Shown: piece by piece, positions 40,998-48,799 of the stretch
Layout: each line of letters opens with the position of its first letter
Position numbering within the stretch: the first letter of the stretch is position 1
Assembly: GCA_048201935.1 (NCBI GenBank)
Contig: DBFBGR010000002.1
Coordinates: 124,001-188,000 of the forward strand
DNA: 64,000 nucleotides
Direction of reading: 5' to 3'
From: MGBC124762 sp048201935
Lineage (GTDB): Bacteria; Bacillota; Clostridia; Oscillospirales; Oscillospiraceae
Translations under genes and position numbers: made by a program
Notes under the pieces: generated by a model
Databases searched by the model: none
Told to the model about the DNA's origin: nothing
The model's input: the letters and a program-made list of their open reading frames with translations, nothing else

Positions 40998-42086
40998 ATG
41001 GAAAAGTATCAAGTGGGCGTGGTGGGCGCCACAGGCATGGTGGGCCAGCGCTTCATCACGCTTCTGGCGGGTCACCCCTGGTTCCAGCTCAAGGTGGTGG
41101 CGGCCAGCGCCCGCTCCGCCGGCAAGCGCTACGAGGACGCCGTGGGCGCTAAATGGGCCATGGACGTGCCCATCCCCGCCGAGGCCAAGGACCTGGTCGT
41201 CATGAACGCCACCGAGGACGTGGACAAGATCGCCGCTCAGGTGGACTTCATCTTCTGCGCGGTGGATATGAAAAAGGACGAGATCCGGGCCCTGGAGGAG
41301 CGCTACGCCAAGGCTGAGTGCCCCGTGGTGTCCAACAACTCCGCCCACCGCTGGACCGACGACGTGCCCATGGTCATCCCCGAGGTCAACCCCGACCACA
41401 TCAAGGTCATCGACGCCCAGAGAAAACGCCTGGGCACCAAGCGCGGCTTCATCGCCGTCAAATCCAACTGCTCCATCCAGAGCTACGTCCCCGCCCTCTC
41501 TCCCCTGCGGCAGTTCGGCATCACCAAGGTCCTGGCCTGCACCTACCAGGCCATCTCCGGCGCGGGCAAGACCTTCGAGACCTGGCCCGAGATGGTGGAT
41601 AACCTCATCCCCTACATCGGCGGCGAGGAGGAGAAGTCCGAGCAGGAGCCCCTGAAGGTCTGGGGCACGGTGGAAAACGGCGTCATCAAGCCCGCCCAGT
41701 CCCCCGCCATCACCGCCCAGTGTCTGCGGGTGCCCGTTTCTAACGGCCACACCGCCGCCGTCTTCGTCAGCTTCGAGAAGAAGCCCACCGAGGACGAGAT
41801 GAAGGCCATTTGGGCTTCCTTCCGGGGCCGGGCCCAGGAGCTGGAGCTGCCCACCGCCCCCAAGCAGTTTATCCACTACTTTGAGGAGCCCGACCGGCCC
41901 CAGGCCAAGCTGGACCGTGAGCTGGAGGGCGGCATGGCTGTCAGCGTGGGTCGTCTTCGTCCCGACACCCAGTATGACTACAAGTTCGTCTCCCTGTCCC
42001 ACAATACTCTCCGCGGCGCCGCCGGCGGCGGCGTGCTGCTGGCAGAGCTGCTCTGCGCCGAGGGCTACATCGACCATAAGGCCTAA
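40998..42086 (+). CDS. asd: Aspartate-semialdehyde dehydrogenase (archaeal/fungal type)
   Basis: 362 residues. GVVGATGMVGQRFITLL NADP-binding motif, catalytic cysteine in VKSNCSIQSYVPAL, and the IGGEEEKSEQEPLKVWG region. Length and motif match the archaeal/fungal subclass rather than E. coli Asd. It reduces aspartyl phosphate to the semialdehyde for lysine, threonine and methionine. First of asd-dapA-dapB; ATG after AAGGAGG. The promoter is not clear in the short gap shared with the SpoIID gene. Confidence 0.95.
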   Translation: MEKYQVGVVGATGMVGQRFITLLAGHPWFQLKVVAASARSAGKRYEDAVGAKWAMDVPIPAEAKDLVVMNATEDVDKIAAQVDFIFCAVDMKKDEIRALEERYAKAECPVVSNNSAHRWTDDVPMVIPEVNPDHIKVIDAQRKRLGTKRGFIAVKSNCSIQSYVPALSPLRQFGITKVLACTYQAISGAGKTFETWPEMVDNLIPYIGGEEEKSEQEPLKVWGTVENGVIKPAQSPAITAQCLRVPVSNGHTAAVFVSFEKKPTEDEMKAIWASFRGRAQELELPTAPKQFIHYFEEPDRPQAKLDRELEGGMAVSVGRLRPDTQYDYKFVSLSHNTLRGAAGGGVLLAELLCAEGYIDHKA

Positions 42087-42106
42087 GTTTGAAAGGAGTC
42101 ACTGCT

Positions 42107-42994
42107 ATGCGTAATCCTGTCTTTACCGGGACCTGCACCGCCATCGTCACCCCCTTTGACCAGCACGGGGCGGTGAATTTCGACGCCTTTGGCCGCCTTT
42201 TGGACGACCAGATCGCCCGGGGCGTGGACGCCATCTGCATCTGCGGCACCACCGGCGAGTCCTCTACCCTCTCCATCCGTGAGCACGTGGCCGTGGTGGA
42301 GTACGGCGTCAAGCGCATCGCCGGCCGGGTGAAGGTGGTGGCCGGCGCGGGCAGTAACGACACCTCCGCCGCCGTCTACCTCTCCCAGCACGCCCAGGAC
42401 TCCGGCGCGGACGCGCTGCTACTGGTGACGCCCTACTACAACAAGACCACCCAGGGCGGCCTGATCCGCCACTACGAGTACATTGCCGACCGTGTAGACA
42501 TCCCCATGATCCTCTACAACGTGCCCAGCCGCACCGGCGTGTCCTTTACCGCAGAGACCTATAAGACCTTGGCGCAGAACCCCAAGATCAACGGCGTGAA
42601 GGAGGCCAGCGGCAACTTCTCCCTTCTGGCCCACGCCCTGTCCATCTGCCCCGACGACTTCTACTTCTGGTCGGGCAACGACGACCAGGTGGTGCCCATG
42701 ATGAGCATGGGGGCCAAGGGCGTGATCTCGGTGCTGTCCAACATCGCCCCGGAGGCTATGGTAAAGATGTCCCACCTGTGCCTGGACAGCCAGTTCACCG
42801 AGGCCGCCAAGCTGCAGTTGGAGTACATGGAGCTCATCGACGCCCTCTTCTGCGAGGTCAACCCCATCCCCGTCAAGACCGCGCTGAACCTCTTGGGCGT
42901 GGAGGCTGGGCCACTGCGCCTGCCCCTTTGCGAGATGTCGGAGAAGAATCTGGGGACGCTGAAGGCCGCCATGGCGGATATGCGCCTCCTCTAA
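42107..42994 (+). CDS. dapA: 4-hydroxy-tetrahydrodipicolinate synthase
   Basis: 295 residues, TIM barrel. GTTGESSTL (Thr/Ser of the active site), LLVTPYYNKTTQGG (Tyr), NVPSRTGVS, and the Schiff-base lysine in INGVKEASGN. It condenses aspartate semialdehyde with pyruvate to start the diaminopimelate pathway. ATG at 42107 after GAAAGGAG; located between asd and dapB, 20 and 24 bases apart. Confidence 0.97.
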   Translation: MRNPVFTGTCTAIVTPFDQHGAVNFDAFGRLLDDQIARGVDAICICGTTGESSTLSIREHVAVVEYGVKRIAGRVKVVAGAGSNDTSAAVYLSQHAQDSGADALLLVTPYYNKTTQGGLIRHYEYIADRVDIPMILYNVPSRTGVSFTAETYKTLAQNPKINGVKEASGNFSLLAHALSICPDDFYFWSGNDDQVVPMMSMGAKGVISVLSNIAPEAMVKMSHLCLDSQFTEAAKLQLEYMELIDALFCEVNPIPVKTALNLLGVEAGPLRLPLCEMSEKNLGTLKAAMADMRLL

Positions 42995-43018
42995 GCCAGA
43001 GAAAGGACCGATGCACCG

Positions 43019-43783
43019 ATGACAAAGCTGATCCTGTCGGGTTGCCTGGGCCGTATGGGCCGGGTGATCACCGCTGTGTGCGAGGAGCGCGACGACCTGA
43101 GCATCGTGGCGGGCATCGACCCCGTGGGCTCCGCCGCGGCCATGCCCTACCCCGTGTTCGCCACCCCCGAGGAGTGCCGTGTAGAGGCCGACGTGGTGGT
43201 GGATTTCTCCGCGCCCGCCGCTCTTGGGGCACTTTTGGCCTTCGCCAAGGAGAGAAAACTTCCTCTGGTGCTGGCCTCCACCGGCTACAGCCCGGAGCAG
43301 CTTGCCGACATCGACCAAGCCACCAAGGCCGTTCCCATCTTCCGCTCCGCCAACCTCTCCCTGGGGGTCAACCTTCTGCTGGAGCTGGCCAAGCGGGCCG
43401 CCCAGGTGCTGGGAGAGGACTTTGACATCGAGATCGTGGAGCGTCACCACAACAAAAAGGTGGACGCGCCCAGCGGCACCGCGCTGATGCTGGCCGACGC
43501 TGCTAAGGCGGGCCTCAGCTTCCCCGCTCAGTATGTCTATGACCGCCACAGCGTCCGCAAAGCCCGGGACCACGCGGAGATCGGCATCTCCGCCGTCCGG
43601 GGCGGCACCATTGTGGGCGACCACGAGGTCATTTTTGCCGGTGAGCAAGAGGTTGTGGAACTCCACCACCACGCCGCCTCCCGGGAGGTCTTTGCCCGGG
43701 GCGCGCTGAAGGCCGCCATTTTCATGGCCCAGGTCCACGAGCCCAGGCTCTACGATATGGGCGACATCCTGGCCGCCATCTGA
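43019..43783 (+). CDS. dapB: 4-hydroxy-tetrahydrodipicolinate reductase
   Basis: 254 residues. Nucleotide-binding motif LSGCLGRMGRVITAV and the DapB signature IVERHHNKKVDAPSGTALML with the catalytic His-Lys. It reduces the DapA product with NAD(P)H towards diaminopimelate for peptidoglycan and lysine; dipicolinic acid of spores branches from the same intermediate. Ends the operon before a strong terminator. Confidence 0.97.
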   Translation: MTKLILSGCLGRMGRVITAVCEERDDLSIVAGIDPVGSAAAMPYPVFATPEECRVEADVVVDFSAPAALGALLAFAKERKLPLVLASTGYSPEQLADIDQATKAVPIFRSANLSLGVNLLLELAKRAAQVLGEDFDIEIVERHHNKKVDAPSGTALMLADAAKAGLSFPAQYVYDRHSVRKARDHAEIGISAVRGGTIVGDHEVIFAGEQEVVELHHHAASREVFARGALKAAIFMAQVHEPRLYDMGDILAAI

Positions 43784-43799
43784 ATCGCAAATAAAAAGA

Positions 43800-43829
43800 A
43801 CGGGGCGCTCACTTGCGTGAGCGCCCCGT
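43800..43829 (+). terminator. Terminator of asd-dapA-dapB
   Basis: Perfect 13-base arms (43800-43812 and 43817-43829), 4-base loop, then TTGTTGCC on the plus strand; also able to end the convergent micropeptide transcript. Confidence 0.85.
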
Positions 43830-43853
43830 TTGTTGCCTTATGTTCTCTTGTAC

Positions 43854-43985
43854 TCAGCAGCCGCAGCCGTTGTTGCAGCCGCAACCGCAGCTACCGCCGT
43901 TGCCACAGCAGCAGAACAGGACGATGAGGATGATGATGATCCACAGGCAGCCGCCGCCCCAACCGCAACCATTGTTGCAACACAT
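43854..43985 (-). CDS. 12-cysteine small membrane peptide
   Basis: 43 residues, read on the minus strand and too short for standard ORF lists. Layout: MCCNNGCGWGGGC, a short hydrophobic helix WIIIILIVLF (residues 15-24), then CCC and a Gly/Asn/Cys tail. Cysteines: 2, 3, 7, 13, 25-27, 33, 35, 37, 41 and 43 (12 of 43). A perfect AGGAGG with 9-base spacing precedes the ATG, the frame is clean and a terminator follows. Similar Cys/Gly-rich micropeptides in Clostridia are annotated by name as high-cysteine proteins without known role; metal binding or spore coat are guesses. Confidence 0.8.
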   Translation of the reverse strand: MCCNNGCGWGGGCLWIIIILIVLFCCCGNGGSCGCGCNNGCGC

Positions 43986-44074
43986 AGTCAAATACCTCCT
44001 GAATAAGATGGAGCCCGGTCTTGGCCGGCTCACTCTATCTTATGCGCAGGTAAATGATGGGTTCCGCCGCTGGT

Positions 44075-45172
44075 TTACAGTCGGGAAGAAAAACGCTGCA
44101 GGATGGTGGCCACCTCTGCCCGGGTGGCGGTGCCGGACGGGTCCAGATACCCGGTATTCCGGCCCTGGATGAGCCCCGCGCCAACAGCCCAGCCCATGGC
44201 GTCATGGGCCCAGGAGGATACGCTGTTACCATCGGGGAAGCCGTCAAGGCTGCCCGTGGCGGGCACAGCCACCTGGCGGTAGTCCTTTTCAAAGCGGTAG
44301 AGCATGGTGACCAACTGCTCCCGGGTGACAGCGTCGTTGGGGGCATAAAGGCCGCCGCCCATGCCGTTGACGATGCCCTTGGCGTTGGCCCAGGCAACGC
44401 CAAGGGAATACCACTGGCCCGCAGGCACATCGGTAAAGACCTCCGATGCGTCAACGCGCTCACTCCCCGCCACCCGGTGGAGCACGGTGGCCACCATGGC
44501 CCGGTTCATAGAGGTGTTGGGCTCAAAGGTGGTCTCGCTGGTGCCGGAGAAATAGCCCTTTTCGTAGACAAAGGCCACAGCGGCGTGGAACCACTGGTCC
44601 CGGGCCACATCTGTAAAGGGAAGCTCCGTGCCGGACAGCCCCGGGTCGGTACCTGCTCCGCCGTTCCCCGAGGTCACCGCGCCGCTGCCGGAATAGGCCA
44701 CGGAGCCGACCTGGGCCTGGCGGAGCTTGGCGCTGTCCGAGGTCACCACGTAGCGGTGAGAGGCCGCCAGGTCCTCTCCGGCAAAAACTTCAACGCCTGC
44801 GGTCACGTCAGACAAAACGCCCGCGCCTAAAGCCGCGCCGCCGCTTTGGACCACGGCGCTGGCGCCCTTTTTCAGCTCCAGAACGTCTCCGGGTTTTAGT
44901 TGGACGGTAATAAAACCGCCGCCAATCTTCTCCCCCGCGGCCTTCACGTCGGCCTCTCCGGCCTTGTCCAACTTGGCCACCACCTCGGCATAGACGCTCT
45001 TGGTATCCTTCCCTGCCTGCTGATGCAAGGCTTCGGCCAGACCGGGCAGATAGGTATTCTCCCAGTAGCTCTTAGAGATCATGGGGTCGGCGCTGCCGCT
45101 GCCCACGGCGACGGCGATGCCCACTCCCAGTAAGACCACAGCGGTCAATATCAAACTCACTCGACGCTTCAT
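44075..45172 (-). CDS. SLH-domain secreted protein
   Basis: 365 residues. N-terminal signal/anchor (5-27), a 150-residue domain with LKPGDVLELKKGASAVVQSG and a similar region that I do not recognise, a Gly/Ser linker (about 165-180), and three SLH repeats (about 185-235, 245-300, 310-362: FTDVARDQWFHAAVAFVYEK, FTDVPAGQWYSLGVAWANAK, SSWAHDAMGWAVGAGL). SLH repeats bind secondary wall polymer. A consensus promoter lies at 45217-45245. Function unknown. Confidence 0.88.
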   Translation of the reverse strand: MKRRVSLILTAVVLLGVGIAVAVGSGSADPMISKSYWENTYLPGLAEALHQQAGKDTKSVYAEVVAKLDKAGEADVKAAGEKIGGGFITVQLKPGDVLELKKGASAVVQSGGAALGAGVLSDVTAGVEVFAGEDLAASHRYVVTSDSAKLRQAQVGSVAYSGSGAVTSGNGGAGTDPGLSGTELPFTDVARDQWFHAAVAFVYEKGYFSGTSETTFEPNTSMNRAMVATVLHRVAGSERVDASEVFTDVPAGQWYSLGVAWANAKGIVNGMGGGLYAPNDAVTREQLVTMLYRFEKDYRQVAVPATGSLDGFPDGNSVSSWAHDAMGWAVGAGLIQGRNTGYLDPSGTATRAEVATILQRFSSRL

Positions 45173-45216
45173 GGTGATCCTTGTCCTTTCCGGTTCCTCT
45201 GCTTTGGGTCTATTCT

Positions 45217-45245
45217 AGTGTACCGCATGGGTCAAAAGATGTCAA
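45217..45245 (-). promoter_or_regulatory. Promoter of the SLH gene
   Basis: TTGACA (45245-45240), 17-base spacer, TACACT (45222-45217) on the minus strand. Confidence 0.75.
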
Positions 45246-45252
45246 TTCCGCT

Positions 45253-45921
45253 TCAGCGGAATGTTTTTCCGTCCTTGTCCAGCACCTCCAAGCGGCGGTA
45301 GTGGACCAGCTCCGGCTGATAGTCAGGAAATTCATCTGTAAAGGCTTTCACCAGTATAGATGGGTTGAGACCTGGATTTTGGGCCGCCAGGGCGACGCGA
45401 AGCACAGGCTTGCCTTCTTTGTTTTCTGTAAAGGAAAACCCCTTTACAAGCGTTGGGATATCAATGGTCACCGCGCCGCTCTTGGCCTTTTTGGAGGGTT
45501 TTTCCACCACCCAGCTCTCCCGGCGCAGCGCCTCGGTCCAGGCGGCTTGCAGGGCCGCCACGTCACCAGACCAGTCCAGCTCCAAGGCGTAGTCGATCCA
45601 CGCCAGCTCCTTCATATTCCGCTCTCCGGCATAGCATTCCAGCACCCGAACTCCCTCGGGCAGGGCGGCGTTGAGCCGCTGGGGCACGTCGGCATGGGCC
45701 GTGCCCTCCAACAGGCCGAACTCCAAAAGCTCGCACTGGCTGGAAAAGCCCAAAGACAGCGGCAAAGCGATGGAGATAAAGGGGTGGGGGTTGAAGCCTT
45801 CCGTATGTTTAATGGGAATATCCGCCCGGACAAAAGCCCGCTGGAAGGTGCGCATCAGGTCCAGGTGGGAGATGTACCGGGCCCGGCCCTCCTTGGCGAA
45901 GAGCAGTCTGTCTTTAGGCAT
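45253..45921 (-). CDS. TIGR03936-type radical SAM-associated protein (DUF2344)
   Basis: 222 residues. LLFAKEGRARYISHLDLMRTFQRAFVRADIP is cut here; with IKHTEGFNPHPFISIALPLSLGF it gives the DUF2344 signature. The family is encoded with, or fused to, the TIGR03960 radical SAM protein, which overlaps it by eight bases upstream. GGGAGG precedes the ATG at 45921. The pair often stands before rng and rplU in Firmicutes; here it is followed by an SLH gene instead. Substrate unknown; an RNA or tRNA role has been suggested only by context. Confidence 0.9.
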   Translation of the reverse strand: MPKDRLLFAKEGRARYISHLDLMRTFQRAFVRADIPIKHTEGFNPHPFISIALPLSLGFSSQCELLEFGLLEGTAHADVPQRLNAALPEGVRVLECYAGERNMKELAWIDYALELDWSGDVAALQAAWTEALRRESWVVEKPSKKAKSGAVTIDIPTLVKGFSFTENKEGKPVLRVALAAQNPGLNPSILVKAFTDEFPDYQPELVHYRRLEVLDKDGKTFR

Positions 45922-47749
45922 CGCACACACCTCCCTGGCAGAACTGGTTGGCCCCGCAGCCGCTACACTGCTTGCGGCAGTCCGGGGTGATGACGGCCTC
46001 GTAGGCCCGCTGGCGCTCCCGGGCAAAGAAGGCTCGGCTCACGCCCACGTTGGTGACCTCCCAGGGGAAGACCTCGTCCTCTCCCCTGGCCCGGTTGGCG
46101 TAGAAATGGGGGTCCACGCCGCATTCGGCAAAGGTCTCCATCCAGCGCGCGAAGTCAAAATACTCCGTCCAGGAGTCGAACTTCGCGCCCTTGCGCCAGG
46201 CCGCCTCGATGACCCGGCCCAGGCGGCGGTCGCCCCGGGAGAAGACGGCCTCCAGGAAGCTGGTGTCCGGGTCGTGCCAGTTGTAGGTGATGCTCCGGTC
46301 CCGCATGTTTTCCCTCAGGAGGGTCACCCGGCGCATATATTCCTCCATATCCACCTGAGCCTCCCACTGAAAGGCGGTGTGGGGCTTGGGGACAAAGCAG
46401 GCGGTGGAAACGGTGACCCGGATGCCCCGGCGCGGGTTGCTCCCAAACTCCCGCCCCCAAGCCAGGACCTTTTTGGCAAGGTCGGCGATGCCCAGCACGT
46501 CCTCGTCGGTCTCGGTGGGCAGGCCCAGCATGAAATAGAGCTTCACGCTGGTCCAGCCGCCGGAGAAGGCGGTGCGGCAGGACTGCTTCAGGTCCTCCTC
46601 GGTGACGTTCTTATTGATGGCGTCACGGAGCCGCTGGGTGCCTGCCTCGGGGGCGAAGGTCAGGCCGCTCTTGCGCACGGCCTGGAGCCGCTGCATCAGG
46701 CTCATAGAGAAGTTGTCCGCCCGCAGCGAGGGCAGAGAGAGGCCGATGTCCCGGGGCGCGCAGTAGTCCAGCAGTCCGTCGCACAGCTCCACCAGGTGGC
46801 GGTAGTCGCTGGTGGACAGGCTGGACAGGGTCATCTCCTGGTAGCCTGAGTCCTTACACGCGGCGATGCCCTGCTCCACCAGGAGTTTGGGGTCCTTGGC
46901 CCGGACGGGCCGGTAGGCATAGCCCGCCTGGCAGAACCGGCAGCCCCGGATACAGCCCCGGAACACCTCCAGCATCACCCGGTCGTGGACGATCTCGGTG
47001 GAGGGCACGATGGTCTGGGTGGGAAAATAGGACTTGTTGAGGTCTGAGACGATCCGCTTCATGACCGGCAGTTTTACGCCGTTTTTTGGCTCGTAGGCGG
47101 CGATGGTGCCGTCGTCATTGTAGGACACGTCCACCAGGCTGGGCACATAGAGCCCCGGCACCTGACCAAGCGCCTCCAGCAGCCGGGCCTTGGGCCATTT
47201 CTCCTCCTTGGCGCGCTGGCACAGGCGGATGAGCTCCACCGTCACGTCCTCCCCTTCGCCCAGGGAGAAAACGTCGATGAAGTCGCTCATGGGCTCGGGG
47301 TTATAGCAGCAGGTACCTCCGGCGATGACCAGCGGCTGGTCCTCGCCCCGGTCCTCCCGGCGGACGGGCACTCCGGCCAGGTCCAGCATATTGAGAATGT
47401 TGGTGTAGGCCATCTCGTAGCCCACGGAGAAGGCGATCACGTCAAAATCGCCGATGGGGTCGCCGCTCTCCAGGCCGTAGAGGGGAATGTGGTTGACCCG
47501 CAGTTGCTCCTCCATGTCGCCCCAAGGCGCAAATACCCGCTCACACCAGACCTCTGGAATGTTGTTCATCACTCCGTAAAGGATCCGCATCCCCAGGTTG
47601 GACATGCCGATCTCGTAGGTGTCAGGAAAGCAAAAAGCCACCCGAAAGGTCACGTTTTCTTTATTTTTCACCACTGCCCGGTACTCCCCGCCGGTATACC
47701 GGGCGGGCTTTTGCACCAGAGGCAGGATGCGCTCCAATTCCTTTGTCAT
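45914..47749 (-). CDS. TIGR03960-type B12-binding-like radical SAM protein
   Basis: 611 residues. N-terminal cobalamin-binding-like domain (about 30-190: FPDTYEIGMSNLGMRILYG), radical SAM cluster motif FRGCIRGCRFCQAG (Cx3Cx2C, about 270), and C-terminal cysteine-rich end (CRKQCSGCGANQFCQGGVC). The substrate is not known for the family. The ATG at 47749 follows GGGAGG at seven bases; promoter TTGCCT-17-TAAAAT at 47783-47811. Coupled to the DUF2344 gene. Confidence 0.9.
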   Translation of the reverse strand: MTKELERILPLVQKPARYTGGEYRAVVKNKENVTFRVAFCFPDTYEIGMSNLGMRILYGVMNNIPEVWCERVFAPWGDMEEQLRVNHIPLYGLESGDPIGDFDVIAFSVGYEMAYTNILNMLDLAGVPVRREDRGEDQPLVIAGGTCCYNPEPMSDFIDVFSLGEGEDVTVELIRLCQRAKEEKWPKARLLEALGQVPGLYVPSLVDVSYNDDGTIAAYEPKNGVKLPVMKRIVSDLNKSYFPTQTIVPSTEIVHDRVMLEVFRGCIRGCRFCQAGYAYRPVRAKDPKLLVEQGIAACKDSGYQEMTLSSLSTSDYRHLVELCDGLLDYCAPRDIGLSLPSLRADNFSMSLMQRLQAVRKSGLTFAPEAGTQRLRDAINKNVTEEDLKQSCRTAFSGGWTSVKLYFMLGLPTETDEDVLGIADLAKKVLAWGREFGSNPRRGIRVTVSTACFVPKPHTAFQWEAQVDMEEYMRRVTLLRENMRDRSITYNWHDPDTSFLEAVFSRGDRRLGRVIEAAWRKGAKFDSWTEYFDFARWMETFAECGVDPHFYANRARGEDEVFPWEVTNVGVSRAFFARERQRAYEAVITPDCRKQCSGCGANQFCQGGVCDA

Positions 47750-47782
47750 GCCGACCTCCCAAGCGTTCGTCATAGATACTGT

Positions 47783-47811
47783 ATTTTATCACACCTTTTG
47801 GCAAAAGGCAA
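47783..47811 (-). promoter_or_regulatory. Promoter of the radical SAM pair
   Basis: TTGCCT (47811-47806), 17-base spacer, TAAAAT (47788-47783) on the minus strand. Confidence 0.6.
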
Positions 47812-47843
47812 AGGAAATCGCCGGGCGTGCCCGGCGATTTCCT
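47812..47843 (-). terminator. Terminator of the MerR-family gene
   Basis: Perfect 15-base arms (47812-47826, 47829-47843) with a 2-base centre, followed on the minus strand by TTGCCTTTTG. It lies 12 bases after the MerR stop and overlaps the next promoter's -35. Confidence 0.75.
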
Positions 47844-47854
47844 CCGCTGTCTCT

Positions 47855-48592
47855 TCAGTCCTCCGCAGAGCTGTCTACATAGACCTCGATGGCCTGGGAC
47901 GCAAAGGCGGCGGTGCCCGGACCGCCCACGGCGTCGATGTTTGCCTGCATACGGGGGTCCTGGACGTACATCTGGCCCAGGCCCGCCAAGATCTCCGGGG
48001 TGCAGGTATAGTAATGATTGGTAATAAAGCTTTGGAGCTGGGCCACCTTCTCTTGGGCCTCTGGGCTAGCCGGGCCCTGCTCTCGCAGCTCGCCCAGCTC
48101 TGCCAGCAGCTCCAGCAACGCCTGCCCCATCGTGTCTATCTCCTCCTTGGTCTTGCCCTTCAAGCGCTGGACACTCTCCTGATAGGCTGCCGTAGCGCCC
48201 CAGCGCTCCTTGACCTCCTGGGCGTACTCATCCAGCTCTCCTCGTTCAAAGGCGTGGAAATCCATGGTTTTTTCTCCCTTCTGTAGCTTTTTTGCCTGCC
48301 GGATCAGCCGCCCCAGATGGGCCCGGCGCAGCTCCAGCAGCTTGATCTGGGCCTCCAACGCCGCCTGACGGTCAAAGCCAGGGGTGTCCAGAATGGCCCC
48401 GATGTCCCGGAGCGGAAATTCCAGCTCCCGAAAGAGCAGGATGAGCTGCAGCCGCTCCAGCGCGGCGTCGTCATAGAGCCGGTAGCCCCCTTCGGTCAAC
48501 GCCGCGGGCCGTAAAAGCCCGATGGCGTCATAGTACCGAAGCGTTCTCGGCGTCAGGCCGGTCAATTCGCTGACCTGTCGGACCGTTTTCAT
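47855..48592 (-). CDS. MerR-family regulator with TipAS-like C-terminal domain
   Basis: 245 residues. MerR helix-turn-helix at 1-70 (VRQVSELTGLTPRTLRYYD, GGYRLYDDAALERL), a coiled-coil linker (about 78-110), and a C-terminal helical domain (about 118-240) with FITNHYYTCTPEILAGLGQMY, similar to the thiopeptide-binding TipAS domain. Such regulators sense drugs or peptides and untwist a 19-base-spaced promoter. Its own promoter has this spacing and an operator dyad (48617-48647). No transporter gene is adjacent, so autoregulation is the visible role. Confidence 0.92.
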   Translation of the reverse strand: MKTVRQVSELTGLTPRTLRYYDAIGLLRPAALTEGGYRLYDDAALERLQLILLFRELEFPLRDIGAILDTPGFDRQAALEAQIKLLELRRAHLGRLIRQAKKLQKGEKTMDFHAFERGELDEYAQEVKERWGATAAYQESVQRLKGKTKEEIDTMGQALLELLAELGELREQGPASPEAQEKVAQLQSFITNHYYTCTPEILAGLGQMYVQDPRMQANIDAVGGPGTAAFASQAIEVYVDSSAED

Positions 48593-48616
48593 GGCCTTGA
48601 CCTCCCTTCCAGAGCT

Positions 48617-48647
48617 ATCATACACGATGACGTAGCGTCAAAGTCAA
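48617..48647 (-). promoter_or_regulatory. MerR-type promoter with 19-base spacer and operator dyad
   Basis: TTGACT (48647-48642) and TATGAT (48622-48617) on the minus strand are 19 bases apart, and TGACG-tag-CGTCA (48628-48640) sits inside the spacer. This is the geometry of MerR-family activated promoters. Confidence 0.8.
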
Positions 48648-48741
48648 GGGGGAAACGCAAAAAAGTTCCCCGGAGCGGCCCAAGGCTTTTGTGAAGAATG
48701 TAAACTTTTTTCGACAGTAGGGTTTTCAGCCTATTTTGTGG

Positions 48742-48770
48742 TTGTCAAAAAGGTCGAAATACTATATAAT
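48742..48770 (+). promoter_or_regulatory. sigma-A promoter of the dehydratase activase operon
   Basis: TTGTCA (48742-48747), 17-base spacer, TATAAT (48765-48770). A perfect inverted Spo0A-box core, TTCGACA (48710-48716), lies upstream, and a one-mismatch copy, GGTCGAA (48752-48758), lies inside the spacer. Confidence 0.75.
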
Positions 48771-48799
48771 GTGTAGGCAACTTTTAGAGGGGTGAAAGT

